64,000 nt of DNA from Nocardia vulneris (GCF_001613425.1 NZ_BDCI01000010.1:62001-126000), one strand, 5' to 3'. Positions 53,290 through 62,352 are shown, counted from the stretch's first letter. Numbers and translations are program-made. The notes: generated by a model not told the origin, from the letters alone.

Positions 53290-55014
53290 ATGACCACGAT
53301 CGCGGAAATGATTGTCAGCGCACTGGCCGAGGAGGGCGTCACCCACGTCTGGGGTGTCGTCGGCGACGCGCTCAACCCGATCACCGACGCGATCCGCCGC
53401 GACGATCGGGTGGAATGGGTCGGAGTGCGCCACGAGGAGGTCGCCGCCTACGCGGCAGGAGCGCAAGCCCAGCTCACCGGCACCATCGGGGTGTGTATGG
53501 GTACGGTCGGGCCCGGGTCGATCCATCTGCTCGGCGGGCTCTACGACGCGAAGAAATCGCACGCGCCGGTGCTGGCGATCTGTGGCCAGGTGCCTACCGC
53601 CGAGATCGGCAGCGAGTATTTCCAGGAGGTCGACAACGACACCGTCTTCCGCGACGTCGCGGAGTTCACCGCGACGGTCACCACCGCGGAGCAGATGCCG
53701 CGCCTGCTCGAGCAGGCGGTGAACGCCGCCGTCTCGCGTCAGGGCGTCGCCGTGCTGACGATTCCCGGTGATATCGGCGGATTGAAGCTCGCCGATCCCG
53801 ACGCCCGCCCGCGGTTCGTCGCCCGCGATCGCACGATCGTTCCGGGCCCCGATGAGCTGCGCCAAGCCGCCGACACGCTGAACCAGGCGGAGAAGGTGAC
53901 GTTGCTGGTCGGGATCGGGGCCAGGCAGGCGCGTGCCGAGGCGCTGGAACTGGCGGCGAAGCTCAACGCGCCCATGGTGCTGACGATCAAAGCGAAAGAG
54001 GGCCTCGAGGACGACAATCCGTACGCCGTCGGGCAGACCGGGTTGATCGGTAATCCCGCCGCGAACGCGGCGCTCGAGGACTGTGACGTGCTGTTCCTGG
54101 TCGGCACCGACTTCCCGTATCGCGACTGGTACCCCACCGGCAAGACGGTCATCCAGCTCGACGCGCGGCTCGAGCACATCGGCCGGCGCACCGCGGTCGA
54201 CGTCGCGATGGTCGGTCATGCGGGCCCTGCGCTGCGCGAGCTGCTCCCGAAACTGGACGCGAAGAAATCGGACAAGCACCTGTCGAAGGCGCAGTCGCAC
54301 TATCAGAGCTGGATGGAAAGTCAGCTGCGGCTGGCCGAGCCGAAGCACGACCGCAAATTCCTGGGCCGGATCCGGCGTCACCTGGACAATCCGGACGAGC
54401 TGATCCGCCCCGAGGCGGTCGCCGCCGCGGTGAACAAGCACGCGTCCGACGACGCGATCTTCACCTCGGACACCGGCATGTCGACGGTGTGGCTGTCCCG
54501 GTTCCTCACCATGCGCGGCTCGCGCCGGCTGCTCGGTTCGTTCAATTTCGGGTCCATGGCCAACGCGATGCCGCAGGCGCTCGGGGCGCAGATGCTCGAT
54601 CGCGACCGGCAGGTCGTCGCCTTCTGCGGCGACGGCGGACTGCTGATGCTGCTCGGTGACCTGCGCACGGCCGTCACCTACGACCTCCCGTTCACCGCGG
54701 TGGTGTTCAACAACGGCAGGCTCGGCATGGTCAAGCTCGAACAGGAGGAAGGCGGCCTGCCCGAATTCGGCACCGTGCTGGACAACCCCGACATCGCCGC
54801 GGTCGCGCAGGCGATGGGCCTGCAGTCGCGCCGGGTCACCGACCCGGACGAGCTCGACGGGGCGATCGCGGAGGCGCTGCAGCAACGCAAGCCGGTGCTG
54901 CTCGACGTGGTCACCAACCCCGACGAGATCTCCGTGCCGCCCAAGCCCACGCTGGATCAGGCCTGGGGCTTCGCCATCGCCAAGGTCAAGGAGAGCATCG
55001 AGAGCCGCGCGTGA
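53290..55014 (+). CDS. poxB: Pyruvate dehydrogenase/oxidase (thiamine diphosphate-dependent)
   Basis: A 574-residue ThDP enzyme of the acetolactate-synthase fold. VRHEEVAAYAAGAQA has the catalytic Glu; GDGGLLMLLGDLRTAVTYDLPFTAVVFNNG is the ThDP-Mg2+ motif; the central domain binds FAD (GIGARQARAEALELAA). It matches the E. coli PoxB type, a pyruvate:quinone oxidoreductase that makes acetate. The C-terminus (AKVKESIESRA) is short, unlike the membrane-binding tail of E. coli PoxB. GAGGA directly precedes ATG 53290. It is divergent from the PIG-L gene. Confidence 0.85.
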   Translation: MTTIAEMIVSALAEEGVTHVWGVVGDALNPITDAIRRDDRVEWVGVRHEEVAAYAAGAQAQLTGTIGVCMGTVGPGSIHLLGGLYDAKKSHAPVLAICGQVPTAEIGSEYFQEVDNDTVFRDVAEFTATVTTAEQMPRLLEQAVNAAVSRQGVAVLTIPGDIGGLKLADPDARPRFVARDRTIVPGPDELRQAADTLNQAEKVTLLVGIGARQARAEALELAAKLNAPMVLTIKAKEGLEDDNPYAVGQTGLIGNPAANAALEDCDVLFLVGTDFPYRDWYPTGKTVIQLDARLEHIGRRTAVDVAMVGHAGPALRELLPKLDAKKSDKHLSKAQSHYQSWMESQLRLAEPKHDRKFLGRIRRHLDNPDELIRPEAVAAAVNKHASDDAIFTSDTGMSTVWLSRFLTMRGSRRLLGSFNFGSMANAMPQALGAQMLDRDRQVVAFCGDGGLLMLLGDLRTAVTYDLPFTAVVFNNGRLGMVKLEQEEGGLPEFGTVLDNPDIAAVAQAMGLQSRRVTDPDELDGAIAEALQQRKPVLLDVVTNPDEISVPPKPTLDQAWGFAIAKVKESIESRA

Positions 55015-55186
55015 CCCGTGACCCCGCCCGGCTGCCGGGCGCGGGTCTGATCATCGGTAGATCCCATGACAACCGGGCGCGGAAGGTTTAGTGTCCGAGG
55101 ACATTCCAAGGTTGTCGGGATCGGGCACGGAGAGTTCCGTCGTGCGCGGGTGTATCTCGAAGACCGGTTATGAATCGGGAGAACGC

Positions 55187-56794
55187 GTGAGATTCACAAG
55201 AGCTGGTGCGCTGCTCGCGGCGGCACTGATGGCCACAAGCCTCGGGGCGACCGCATGTTCGTCGGACGGCGGTGCGGATTCGAGCATCGTGACCACCAAC
55301 GCCGGGGAGCCGCAGAACCCGCTGGTGCCCACCAACACCAACGAGAACATGGGCGGTCGCGTGGTCGACCGGCTGTGGGCCGGGTTGAAGTACTACGACG
55401 CCGACGGCAAGGCGCACAACGAGGTCGCCGACAAGATCGAGACGACCGACCGGAAGAACTACAAGATCACCCTGAAGCCGGACTGGAAGTTCAGCGACGG
55501 CAGCCCGGTCACCGCGAAGTCGTATGTCGACGCCTGGAACTACGGCGCGCTCAGCACCAACGCACAGCTGCAGAGCTACGTGTTCAATCCGATCAAGGGC
55601 TTCAAGGACGTGTCGGCGGAGAACCCGACGGTCAAGACGATGTCCGGGCTGAAGGTGATCGACGATCGCACCTTCACCGTCGAGCTCGAATCGCCGTCCA
55701 TCGACTTCGAGACCGAACTCGGTTACGCGCCGTTCTACCCGCTGCCGGAGGTGGCGTTCAAGGACATGAAGGCGTTCGGCGAGCACCCGATCGGCAACGG
55801 TCCGTACAAGTTCGCCAGCGATACCGCGTGGCAGCACAACGTGCAGATCGACCTGGTGCCCAACCCGGAATACAAGGGTGGCCGGCCGGCCAAGAACGAC
55901 GGCCTGCGCTTCGTGATGTACCAGTCGTTCGACACGGCGTACGCGGACCTGCAGGCGGGCAACCTCGACACCCTCGACGTGATCCCCGACAGCGCGATGG
56001 GCACCTACAAGCAGGACCTCGGCGATCGCGCGATCACCAAGCCGATCGCGTACAAGGCGTCCATCGGCATCCAGACCTCGGTACCGCACTTCGGCGGCGA
56101 GGAAGGACTGCTCCGGCGCAAGGCGCTGTCGATGGCGATCAACCGGGAACAGATCTCGCAGAACATCTTCCACGGCACCCGGATTCCGGCGCGGGACTTC
56201 ACCGCGAGCACGCTGCCCGGCTTCAAGGGCGACCTGCCGGGCTCGGAGGTGCTGCGGTACGACCCGACAGAGGCCAAGAAGCTGTGGGCCCAGGCCGATG
56301 CCATCTCACCGTGGTCGGGCACGTACGAGATCGCCTACAACTCCGACGGCGGCCACCAGGGCTGGGTCGAGGCCACGGCGAACAGCATCAAGAACACCCT
56401 CGGCATCGAGGCCGTCGGCACCCCGTATCCGACGTTCAAGACCATCCGGGACCTGATCAACGCCAAGACGATCAACAAGGCGTTCCGGTATGGCTGGCAG
56501 GGTGACTACCCGACGATGCTGCAGTTCCTCAGCGCGATGTACTACAGCTTCTCCGAGACGAACAACGTCAACTACAACAACCCCGAGTTCGACAAACTGC
56601 TGAACGATGCGCTGGCCGCGTCGACGCAGGAGGAGTCCTACAAGATCGTCGCGCAGGCGCAGACGCTGTTGTTCAAGGACATGGCCGATATCCCGATGTT
56701 CGACTACCAGGCCGCCGCAGGCCGCTCGGAGAACGTCAAGAAGGCCGAGTTGGCCTGGAACGGGCTGTTCGACTTCGAGGGAATCGAGAAGTAG
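55187..56794 (+). CDS. Oligopeptide-binding lipoprotein (ABC transporter)
   Basis: A 535-residue substrate-binding protein of the OppA/DppA type. Signal and lipobox: RAGALLAAALMATSLGATAC. The mature part has the family start (IVTTNAGEPQNPLVPTN) and ends without further domains; the ligand pocket is the two-lobed class C fold. GTG 55187 has GGGAG 5 bases upstream. The permease and ATPase genes are not next to it; an isolated binding protein is common. A strong bidirectional terminator follows. Confidence 0.88.
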   Translation: MRFTRAGALLAAALMATSLGATACSSDGGADSSIVTTNAGEPQNPLVPTNTNENMGGRVVDRLWAGLKYYDADGKAHNEVADKIETTDRKNYKITLKPDWKFSDGSPVTAKSYVDAWNYGALSTNAQLQSYVFNPIKGFKDVSAENPTVKTMSGLKVIDDRTFTVELESPSIDFETELGYAPFYPLPEVAFKDMKAFGEHPIGNGPYKFASDTAWQHNVQIDLVPNPEYKGGRPAKNDGLRFVMYQSFDTAYADLQAGNLDTLDVIPDSAMGTYKQDLGDRAITKPIAYKASIGIQTSVPHFGGEEGLLRRKALSMAINREQISQNIFHGTRIPARDFTASTLPGFKGDLPGSEVLRYDPTEAKKLWAQADAISPWSGTYEIAYNSDGGHQGWVEATANSIKNTLGIEAVGTPYPTFKTIRDLINAKTINKAFRYGWQGDYPTMLQFLSAMYYSFSETNNVNYNNPEFDKLLNDALAASTQEESYKIVAQAQTLLFKDMADIPMFDYQAAAGRSENVKKAELAWNGLFDFEGIEK

Positions 56795-56816
56795 CAGTTC
56801 GGCATTCGCCGGACGA

Positions 56817-56848
56817 GGCCCGCTGACGCGCGAAAGCGTCAGCGGGCC
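56817..56848. terminator. Bidirectional terminator
   Basis: A perfect 13-bp stem GGCCCGCTGACGC / GCGTCAGCGGGCC with loop GCGAAA, between the convergent oligopeptide-binding gene and the SDR gene. Confidence 0.85.
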
Positions 56849-56856
56849 TTCGCTTG

Positions 56857-57606
56857 TCAGCCCTGCTGGGTGGGGACGACGATCATTTCGGCCACGTTCA
56901 TCCGTTTGGGTGCCGCGACCGCGTAGCCGATGGCGTCCGCGATGTCCTCGGCCACAAGGGTTTCCAAGCTGTCGCGCCATTCGGCGAGGCCGGACTTCTG
57001 GCTGGTATCGCGCATGCCGTCACCGAGTTCGGTGCGCACCAGTCCGGGCTCGATGTTCTTCACGCGCACGCCACGCGGTCCGAACTCGGCGCGCAGATTA
57101 CGGGTCAGATGGGCGACCGCCGCCTTGGTGGCGGTGTAGACGCCGTAGTTCGGGAACACCTGGTGCCCGCCGATGGAACCGATCAGGACCAGATCGGCGC
57201 GGCTGCCCGCGTGCGCGGCGGCGAGCAGGTCGTCGATGAAAGCCCTTCCGGTGTAGAGCAATCCGTTGATATTCGTGCCCACCATTTGATCCCACTCGGC
57301 GGTGGCGGCGGCCTCGAACGGTGCGGCGAGCATGACACCCGCGTTGGCGACCACGAGATCGACCGGGCCGAGCGCGGCCCGCACGGCGGCCGCGGCATCC
57401 AGCACGGACTGCTGGACCGTGACATCGGTGGCGACGGCGAGCACCTCGCCGCCGATCTGCGCGGCCAGTTCTTCGAGCCGGTCCTTACGCCGCCCGAGCA
57501 GGGCGACCTTCGCGCCTTCGGCCGCGAGCCGCTGTGCGGTGGCGGCGCCGATACCGCTGGTCGCGCCGGTGACGACCGCCACACGGCCGGTGAGGTTGTT
57601 TGTCAT
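56857..57606 (-). CDS. Short-chain dehydrogenase/reductase
   Basis: A 249-residue classical SDR. TGATSGIGAAT is the NADPH-binding loop (LLGRRKDRL suggests NADP preference), NAGVMLAAP the structural motif, and YTATK the active-site Tyr-Lys. It reduces an aldehyde or ketone. ATG 57606 is the start; the region upstream in frame has no ribosome site. It is divergent from the truncated regulator gene, which probably used to control it. Confidence 0.9.
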   Translation of the reverse strand: MTNNLTGRVAVVTGATSGIGAATAQRLAAEGAKVALLGRRKDRLEELAAQIGGEVLAVATDVTVQQSVLDAAAAVRAALGPVDLVVANAGVMLAAPFEAAATAEWDQMVGTNINGLLYTGRAFIDDLLAAAHAGSRADLVLIGSIGGHQVFPNYGVYTATKAAVAHLTRNLRAEFGPRGVRVKNIEPGLVRTELGDGMRDTSQKSGLAEWRDSLETLVAEDIADAIGYAVAAPKRMNVAEMIVVPTQQG

Positions 57607-57707
57607 GACCACAACATTCGTGCTGGTCACGGCGCCGTGCCAGGGGAAGGACTTCCTGGTAGCGGGAGGGCCACCCAGGAACGCGGGCGCACACTTACGC
57701 TCGAAGC

Positions 57708-57849
57708 ATGGACTCCGACAATCGACTGGGCGCTTTTCTGCGGGCACGGCGCGAGCTGGTGCGCCCGGAGGATTTCGGGATGTCCGGCGGGGGTCAGCGC
57801 CGGGTGTCGGGGCTGCGGCGCGAAGAGGTCGCGATGCTTGCGGGGGTCA
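57708..57849 (+). pseudogene. MmyB-type regulator gene, truncated by mobile element
   Basis: Only the first about 47 codons remain: MDSDNRLGAFLRARRELVRPEDFG, then RRVSGLRREEVAMLAGV, the beginning of an Xre HTH of the same type as the gene at 22145-22993. The family should continue with the second HTH helix and MmyB domain, but after GTC (about 57847) the sequence changes to lower-GC DNA that reads TFRLSTPYWL and stops at 57989. The 3' part is not in the window. The divergent neighbour is an SDR gene, a typical target. Confidence 0.75.
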
Positions 57850-58043
57850 CGTTTAGATTAAGCACTCCATATTGGCTGGTCAGCGGTGGTTGTGTGGCAA
57901 GCCCCGAAGGGGCGCGGCAGTCTCTTCAAAATTGGGGTGGTTGGGACCGTGAGTCTCTGCTTTCGAGATCGGTCGTAGTGGTTCGGTGATCCACCCTGGC
58001 CACACCCCCGAGGTACCCCGGAACGTAAGGCGGGCACCCTGAG

Positions 58044-58065
58044 GCGGCGCGCGTATGCGCGCCGC
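58044..58065. terminator. GC hairpin near the left element end
   Basis: A perfect 9-bp stem GCGGCGCGC / GCGCGCCGC with loop GTAT. A smaller hairpin GCCCC-GAA-GGGGC lies at 57901-57913. The 57850-58103 interval has no gene that I can support; both structures may end transcripts or belong to the element end. Confidence 0.5.
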
Positions 58066-58103
58066 TCTTGATGCCGATTCTGGACGATAAGTGTGCGAGG
58101 AGA

Positions 58104-58670
58104 TCAGGGTGTAGCGGCCATGACGAGATCTCGGTATGGCAGGCCGATCACGGGGTGTTCGGTGATGCCGAGTTCGGCTTCTATCTCAGTGAGATGGGTG
58201 ATCGCGGCGTCGGTGTCGGCTGCGGTCACCTCTGTCTCAATGAAGGTTCCGGCGTGGGTGACGATGTCGATGCTGACGATTATGTCGTCGTGTTCGGGAT
58301 GGTCGTAGATGGTGCGGGCCTTCTCGACGCAGACGAGTTCGACCATGCCGATTGCGGCAAGCAGTTCGCTAGCGGCGGCGGCCTGGTTGGGGCCGCTGAG
58401 AGTCACGTTGGTTTCATGTTTGGCGATCACGTCGGCGTCATTGTGTGTGGTGGAGTCCGACGGCGGCTTGTAGGTGATCTCAGCGAACCCGTCCCGATGT
58501 CGAACACGCAGGCACTCAACGGTTTTCATATAGTCCACATCGGGGCGGCTGTAGTAGGTGTCGACCTCGGTGAGGTGCCCTGCTTCGCGGTAACCGAGTT
58601 CGGTGAGACGCTGGCGGAGAGCGGCAGGGTCCGGGAGCTGGCGTTTGCGCTCGACCTCGATCAGGTGCAT
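58104..58670 (-). CDS. CYTH-domain protein (class IV adenylyl cyclase / triphosphatase type)
   Basis: A 188-residue CYTH protein with the signature EVERKRQL (ExExK), then basic and acidic strands of the triphosphate tunnel (CLRVRHRDGFAEITYKPP, VEKARTIY, VSIDIVTHAGTFIETEV). CYTH enzymes hydrolyse triphosphates or make cAMP; the signature does not tell which. It is the last gene of a five-gene operon, 8 bases after the methyltransferase. ATG 58670 is preferred; an ATG at 58682 is possible. GC is lower than in the chromosome. Confidence 0.8.
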   Translation of the reverse strand: MHLIEVERKRQLPDPAALRQRLTELGYREAGHLTEVDTYYSRPDVDYMKTVECLRVRHRDGFAEITYKPPSDSTTHNDADVIAKHETNVTLSGPNQAAAASELLAAIGMVELVCVEKARTIYDHPEHDDIIVSIDIVTHAGTFIETEVTAADTDAAITHLTEIEAELGITEHPVIGLPYRDLVMAATP

Positions 58671-58678
58671 AGGATGGA

Positions 58679-60085
58679 TCATCCTCTCGTGTGTATCGCC
58701 GTGTGAACGCGGGCAAGGTTGGGTTTCGTGCAATGCTGACCGATGGTTCCGAGAGCTTGCTGTAGTGCCTCGGAGTCGGTGACGGGGATGTTCTGGAACA
58801 AAACCATCTGCTTGGCGTCGCCGAGCGGATTCGCGAGGTTTTTGCCGAGGAACCGGTTGTAGTAGTGGCGCTCTCGCGTGAAGACGTCCACCGCCTGCAC
58901 GGGAATGAGGACTGAGGGGATGCTCGCCGGGGTTCCGGCAGAGTGGACGGCGAATGCTGTCAGTAGCTCGTCGGCGGTGAAATATGCGTAGGTCTCCCGG
59001 CCTTCACGTTCGAGCCAATCGGTCCATATTTGGCGACAGTTGTCGTCATCGTTTCCGACTGCTGCGAAGAATAGGTTCAAAGCGACATCGGTGACGGCGT
59101 CGAATATGTCTCCGTCGATTACATGGTGGTCGCCGTATGATTCGCTCACGGCCCGGATGTTGGCACGGTCGTTGGGCGACATGCACGCGCTATCGGTGAA
59201 GGCGAAGTGAACCCGCTTATGTCCGGCGCGGAAGTCGATCCAATCTCCTGAGAGTTGACCGTCGAGTACTGGCGTAAATCCCAGTATGCCCGAACGCCAT
59301 ACGTGATCACGCAGCGTAATGTAGTGGCGTTGTATTTCACGGAACAGGCCGATCGGACCATTGATGACGGCGCAGATGCGGGGGTTTAGTTCCGGTGCGG
59401 CGACGATGCGGGAGTTCTGGCGGACGATCACCTCGTCGTCGTAATGATGGTAGGGGTGGGTGCCGTGGCGGAGATAGTGCGGAAGGAAGAGGCGCAGGAA
59501 CCGTAGCCACGACGGCGCACTGTAGGACTGGACAGCGGGCTCGTGTAGCGATGGCGTGTCCACGGCGTACACGTCGCGATAGACGAAGAACCCGTAGGGT
59601 TTCAGTACGTTTGGGAAGGTTCGAATCATCGTGTGTAGGCCGCTGTAGGCACCGCCGTAGGAGTAGACCTCGTGCAGCAGTGCTGAAGCGCTGATGACAT
59701 CGACAGGTTCCGTGACCAGGGTCGCGATGTCCTGCGCCCAGCCGTGCACGAGTGCGCACGAACCGACTGTGTTGAAACGGTCAATGGCCTGGGTTAACGA
59801 ACGTGACGTTACGCCAGGGGCCTCGATAAGTGTGAGGCGAACGTTGCGGGGATCAGCTTCGAGTTCGGACGCCAAAAAAGCAACGGCGGCACCACCGCCG
59901 GGCCCGATCTCGATGATGCGAGGGTCGGCGTCGGCCACGCGCGTTAGCGCGCGGTGCACGAGTAGACCCTTTTCGCGTCCGTGGTCGTTCGCGGCCACAT
60001 CGAGGTAGGTTACCTCTGATTTCTGTTGCTGAGCAAAGTGATTCGATGTACCGAAGATCGCGCAGCGTGCGGATTCAAGCATCAT
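58679..60085 (-). CDS. Long SAM-dependent methyltransferase
   Basis: A 468-residue protein. The class I methyltransferase core is at residues 57-150: IIEIGPGGGAAVAFLASELEAD (motif I), LTLIEAPGVT and DVISASALLHEVYSYGG. The remaining about 310 residues, including WRSGILGFTPVLDGQLSGDWIDF, do not match any domain I know and may hold the substrate. ATG 60085 overlaps the stop of the preceding gene by four bases (ATGA), so expression is coupled. Substrate unknown; it could be a nucleotide, a sugar or a small molecule. Confidence 0.72.
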   Translation of the reverse strand: MMLESARCAIFGTSNHFAQQQKSEVTYLDVAANDHGREKGLLVHRALTRVADADPRIIEIGPGGGAAVAFLASELEADPRNVRLTLIEAPGVTSRSLTQAIDRFNTVGSCALVHGWAQDIATLVTEPVDVISASALLHEVYSYGGAYSGLHTMIRTFPNVLKPYGFFVYRDVYAVDTPSLHEPAVQSYSAPSWLRFLRLFLPHYLRHGTHPYHHYDDEVIVRQNSRIVAAPELNPRICAVINGPIGLFREIQRHYITLRDHVWRSGILGFTPVLDGQLSGDWIDFRAGHKRVHFAFTDSACMSPNDRANIRAVSESYGDHHVIDGDIFDAVTDVALNLFFAAVGNDDDNCRQIWTDWLEREGRETYAYFTADELLTAFAVHSAGTPASIPSVLIPVQAVDVFTRERHYYNRFLGKNLANPLGDAKQMVLFQNIPVTDSEALQQALGTIGQHCTKPNLARVHTAIHTRG

Positions 60086-60594
60086 TGGATAGCCTCGGTT
60101 TCCGAGGGCCGATGGTTTTTGTAGCGGATAGTGTTGACGTAGGTCGATATGTGGTCGAGGAGATAGGTCAGGCTGGGCAGCACGTTGCTGGCAGGTTCCG
60201 CAATCCACCAGCGGATATCGGCACGTTCTTCAGGTGGGGACGGGAGTGTGATCGACTCGGAGCGGGGAACGATTTCTATTCCGAGTTCGGACAGATGTTC
60301 CGGCAGAGTGCAGTCCGATTGACCTGGCGTAGTGAGCCACACCCATCGATCGCCGAACCGGCTTCGCAATGGCTCGTCGGATACTTTCTCGGCAATGACT
60401 GTTCTAGCGGTTGACCCGTAGGTGACCAAATGGTTTCGGAGATCTCGGCCCAACCTGCTGGGCATCGCTACTGCGGTGAGGATTCCTGAGGGTATCCATA
60501 TTCGGTCCATGGGAGCATTGAGCCAGGCTTGAAATCCCATCGCCGCGTATTGTTTCTGTCGGGCGATCGTTGAATCTGTTTCATAGAATCTCAT
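60082..60594 (-). CDS. Unknown 170-residue protein of the island operon
   Basis: A 170-residue protein: RFYETDSTIARQKQYAAMGFQAWLN, then IPSGILTAVAMPSRLGRDLRNHLV, DRWVWLTTPGQSDCTLPEHL and RADIRWWIAEPASNVLPSLTYLL. The order of an AMP-type Arg loop, WVWLTTPG and a final WW...LP segment faintly recalls short proteins of actinobacterial plasmids that resemble the primase-polymerase N-domain, but I cannot assign it. It overlaps the methyltransferase gene by four bases and starts 44 bases after the Cys-containing gene. Confidence 0.55.
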   Translation of the reverse strand: MRFYETDSTIARQKQYAAMGFQAWLNAPMDRIWIPSGILTAVAMPSRLGRDLRNHLVTYGSTARTVIAEKVSDEPLRSRFGDRWVWLTTPGQSDCTLPEHLSELGIEIVPRSESITLPSPPEERADIRWWIAEPASNVLPSLTYLLDHISTYVNTIRYKNHRPSETEAIQ

Positions 60595-60638
60595 CGTGTC
60601 GACTCCGAGTGCTGGGTTGTTTGCGGGGCGCGAGGCGA

Positions 60639-60953
60639 TCAGCGTTGCCGACTGGTGTCGGGCACCATTCGTCCGGCTGCAATGAGAGCCTGCTGCGCTG
60701 CGGCTTTGCGCGGACATTCCTCTGCGCGGCATCCTCGGTGGCGCTGCATGGTCACGTGGGCCTCGGGGGTGCCCATGATGTAGTCAGGTGCCTGATGCGG
60801 CCACGAGATCAGCCGCACGTCAGAGTCGGCGGGCTTGCTTTGCTCGGTCCGGCTCGTGGCGTGTTCGGTGCGCCACTCGGCTTGGACGCGGTCAACGATT
60901 TCTTGCACGGACAAGCCGTCCGTCTCGGCATCTCGCCACCAGTTGAAAGCCAC
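60639..60953 (-). CDS. Cys-containing small protein of the mobile element
   Basis: A 104-residue protein. A basic C-terminal part (MQRHRGCRAEECPRKAAAQQALIAAGRMVPDTSR) contains two cysteines, CRAEEC, that recur in small proteins of actinobacterial mobile elements as far as I remember. The N-terminal part is charged (DAETDGLSVQEIVDRVQAEWR). GTG 60953 has GGAG eight bases upstream. It is 4 bases after the resolvase-like gene, so both are in one transcript. Function unknown. Confidence 0.55.
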   Translation of the reverse strand: MAFNWWRDAETDGLSVQEIVDRVQAEWRTEHATSRTEQSKPADSDVRLISWPHQAPDYIMGTPEAHVTMQRHRGCRAEECPRKAAAQQALIAAGRMVPDTSRQR

Positions 60954-60957
60954 GGCC

Positions 60958-61323
60958 TTACTCCTGCGAGCCTGATGCCACGGCAAGACGTTCCGGGTGC
61001 GGGTCGAAGGCCACGGGCGGCCAGCGGTGCCCGCGTTTCCAGGTCCGCTGCGGCGCGACCATGATCAAGTCGCAGAGTTCGGTCACCGCACGACGTACGG
61101 GCCAAATGTGGCGTTTGTCGGGCACAATCAGCGCGTCGGCGTCGTTGTCGAGGACGTAGCGCACCAGCCGCAAAGTCGGTGCGAGAGTTTCCGAGCCGAC
61201 GACCAAATCCTGTATCAATTCGAACCCCCACCGGCCAGCCAACTCGCGAGCCGCCGCCTGATCGCTCAACGTGTTGACACCTGAAATCGATTGCCGCACA
61301 TAGCAAATAGCAGTTGGCCTCAT
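60958..61323 (-). CDS. Resolvase-like small protein
   Basis: A 121-residue protein whose start, RPTAICYVRQSISGVNTLSDQAA, resembles the N-terminus of serine recombinases (YVRxS with a Ser at residue 11), and whose later VLDNDADALIVPDKRHIWPVRRAV recalls the second conserved segment. It lacks the rest of the resolvase domain and any DNA-binding domain, so it is unlikely to be an active recombinase. It is the first gene of the island operon. ATG 61323 is chosen. The divergent Xre gene starts 211 bases away. Confidence 0.5.
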   Translation of the reverse strand: MRPTAICYVRQSISGVNTLSDQAAARELAGRWGFELIQDLVVGSETLAPTLRLVRYVLDNDADALIVPDKRHIWPVRRAVTELCDLIMVAPQRTWKRGHRWPPVAFDPHPERLAVASGSQE

Positions 61324-61534
61324 ATCGCGCCCTTCGGTTGGTTGCACATGCGTGATGAGTGAGCACCCACCGCCAGGTGCCTTGCGAGGGAACGGGACCG
61401 CTATCGGCGGTTTGGCTCCGGTTCAGCGTGTCTGACGCGAAGTGCAGAAACGACGTCTAATCGGGCGTCTCTTAGCTGCCACAGCAGGCGACATTTGGGT
61501 GTCATTTCTCCGGGCGACGGGCTATCGTGGCGCT

Positions 61535-62290
61535 ATGGTGACCGGACCGAACACGGCTTTGCGCGCTGCGCGAATGGGGCGTTTGATGAGTCAAGATGAC
61601 CTGGCTCGGGCGCTCCGCGCGATCGGCTGCACGAGCGCGAACAAGCGGCTTGTGCAGCGATGGGAGTCCGGTACGACCCGAACGCCTCGCCCCTCTCACG
61701 CCAGCGCGCTGGAGCGGGTTCTGGGGATGCCGATCGAGCACTTGGGGTTTGTCATGGCACATGTAGCAGACGACGGCAGAGGGGGCCACGATGTGTCCTT
61801 GCCGAAGTCGGCGACCGAAAACATTACGACCACGACTACACGAGCCCGGCCGAACCCTGGAAATTTTTCGGGCATTTGGTTGTCGCACTATCAGTACTAC
61901 TCCTCAGGTCGGCAAGAGACCTTGAGCACGGGGCACTATGTCGTCATCCTTCAGCACGGGGACCACCTCACGGTGAGAAGTTTGTCCGGCTCAGCGCCGT
62001 CGAGCGTGTCCATGGAGTTGGATCTCGACGGCGGTGTGGCGACAGGTACGTGGACTGAAGACACGGACCCGAGTGGCTACTACCGAGGCGCGCGGTACAG
62101 CGGTGCCATTCAGCTGCTGGTCGAGCCGACCGGTCATCGTCTTGTGGGCAAATGGATCGGCTACGGCAAGAACTTCGACATCAACTCGGGGCCTTGGGAA
62201 TTCGTGTTGCAAGATGCCTCTACGAGCAAGTCTGCCATCGCAGCGTACGACCATCCTCCGGACTTCGACCAGGTAAAGCGACTGGACTGA
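61535..62290 (+). CDS. Xre regulator with a C-terminal beta-rich domain
   Basis: A 251-residue protein. The first 75 residues are an Xre-type HTH (GPNTALRAARMGRLMSQDDLARALRAIG, then LVQRWESGTTRTPRP). A Thr-rich linker leads to a beta-rich domain (NFSGIWLSHYQYYSSGRQE, TGTWTEDTDPSGYYRGARYSG) with a lipocalin-like look, which may bind a small molecule. TATCGT lies 6 bases before ATG 61535, so the transcript is likely leaderless. It is divergent from the five-gene operon and could be its regulator. Confidence 0.65.
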   Translation: MVTGPNTALRAARMGRLMSQDDLARALRAIGCTSANKRLVQRWESGTTRTPRPSHASALERVLGMPIEHLGFVMAHVADDGRGGHDVSLPKSATENITTTTTRARPNPGNFSGIWLSHYQYYSSGRQETLSTGHYVVILQHGDHLTVRSLSGSAPSSVSMELDLDGGVATGTWTEDTDPSGYYRGARYSGAIQLLVEPTGHRLVGKWIGYGKNFDINSGPWEFVLQDASTSKSAIAAYDHPPDFDQVKRLD

Positions 62291-62352
62291 GATCCGGGGA
62301 CTGACTCGGTTGGATTTGAATATTTAGTTGGCGATCAATCGCAAGTTGCGAT

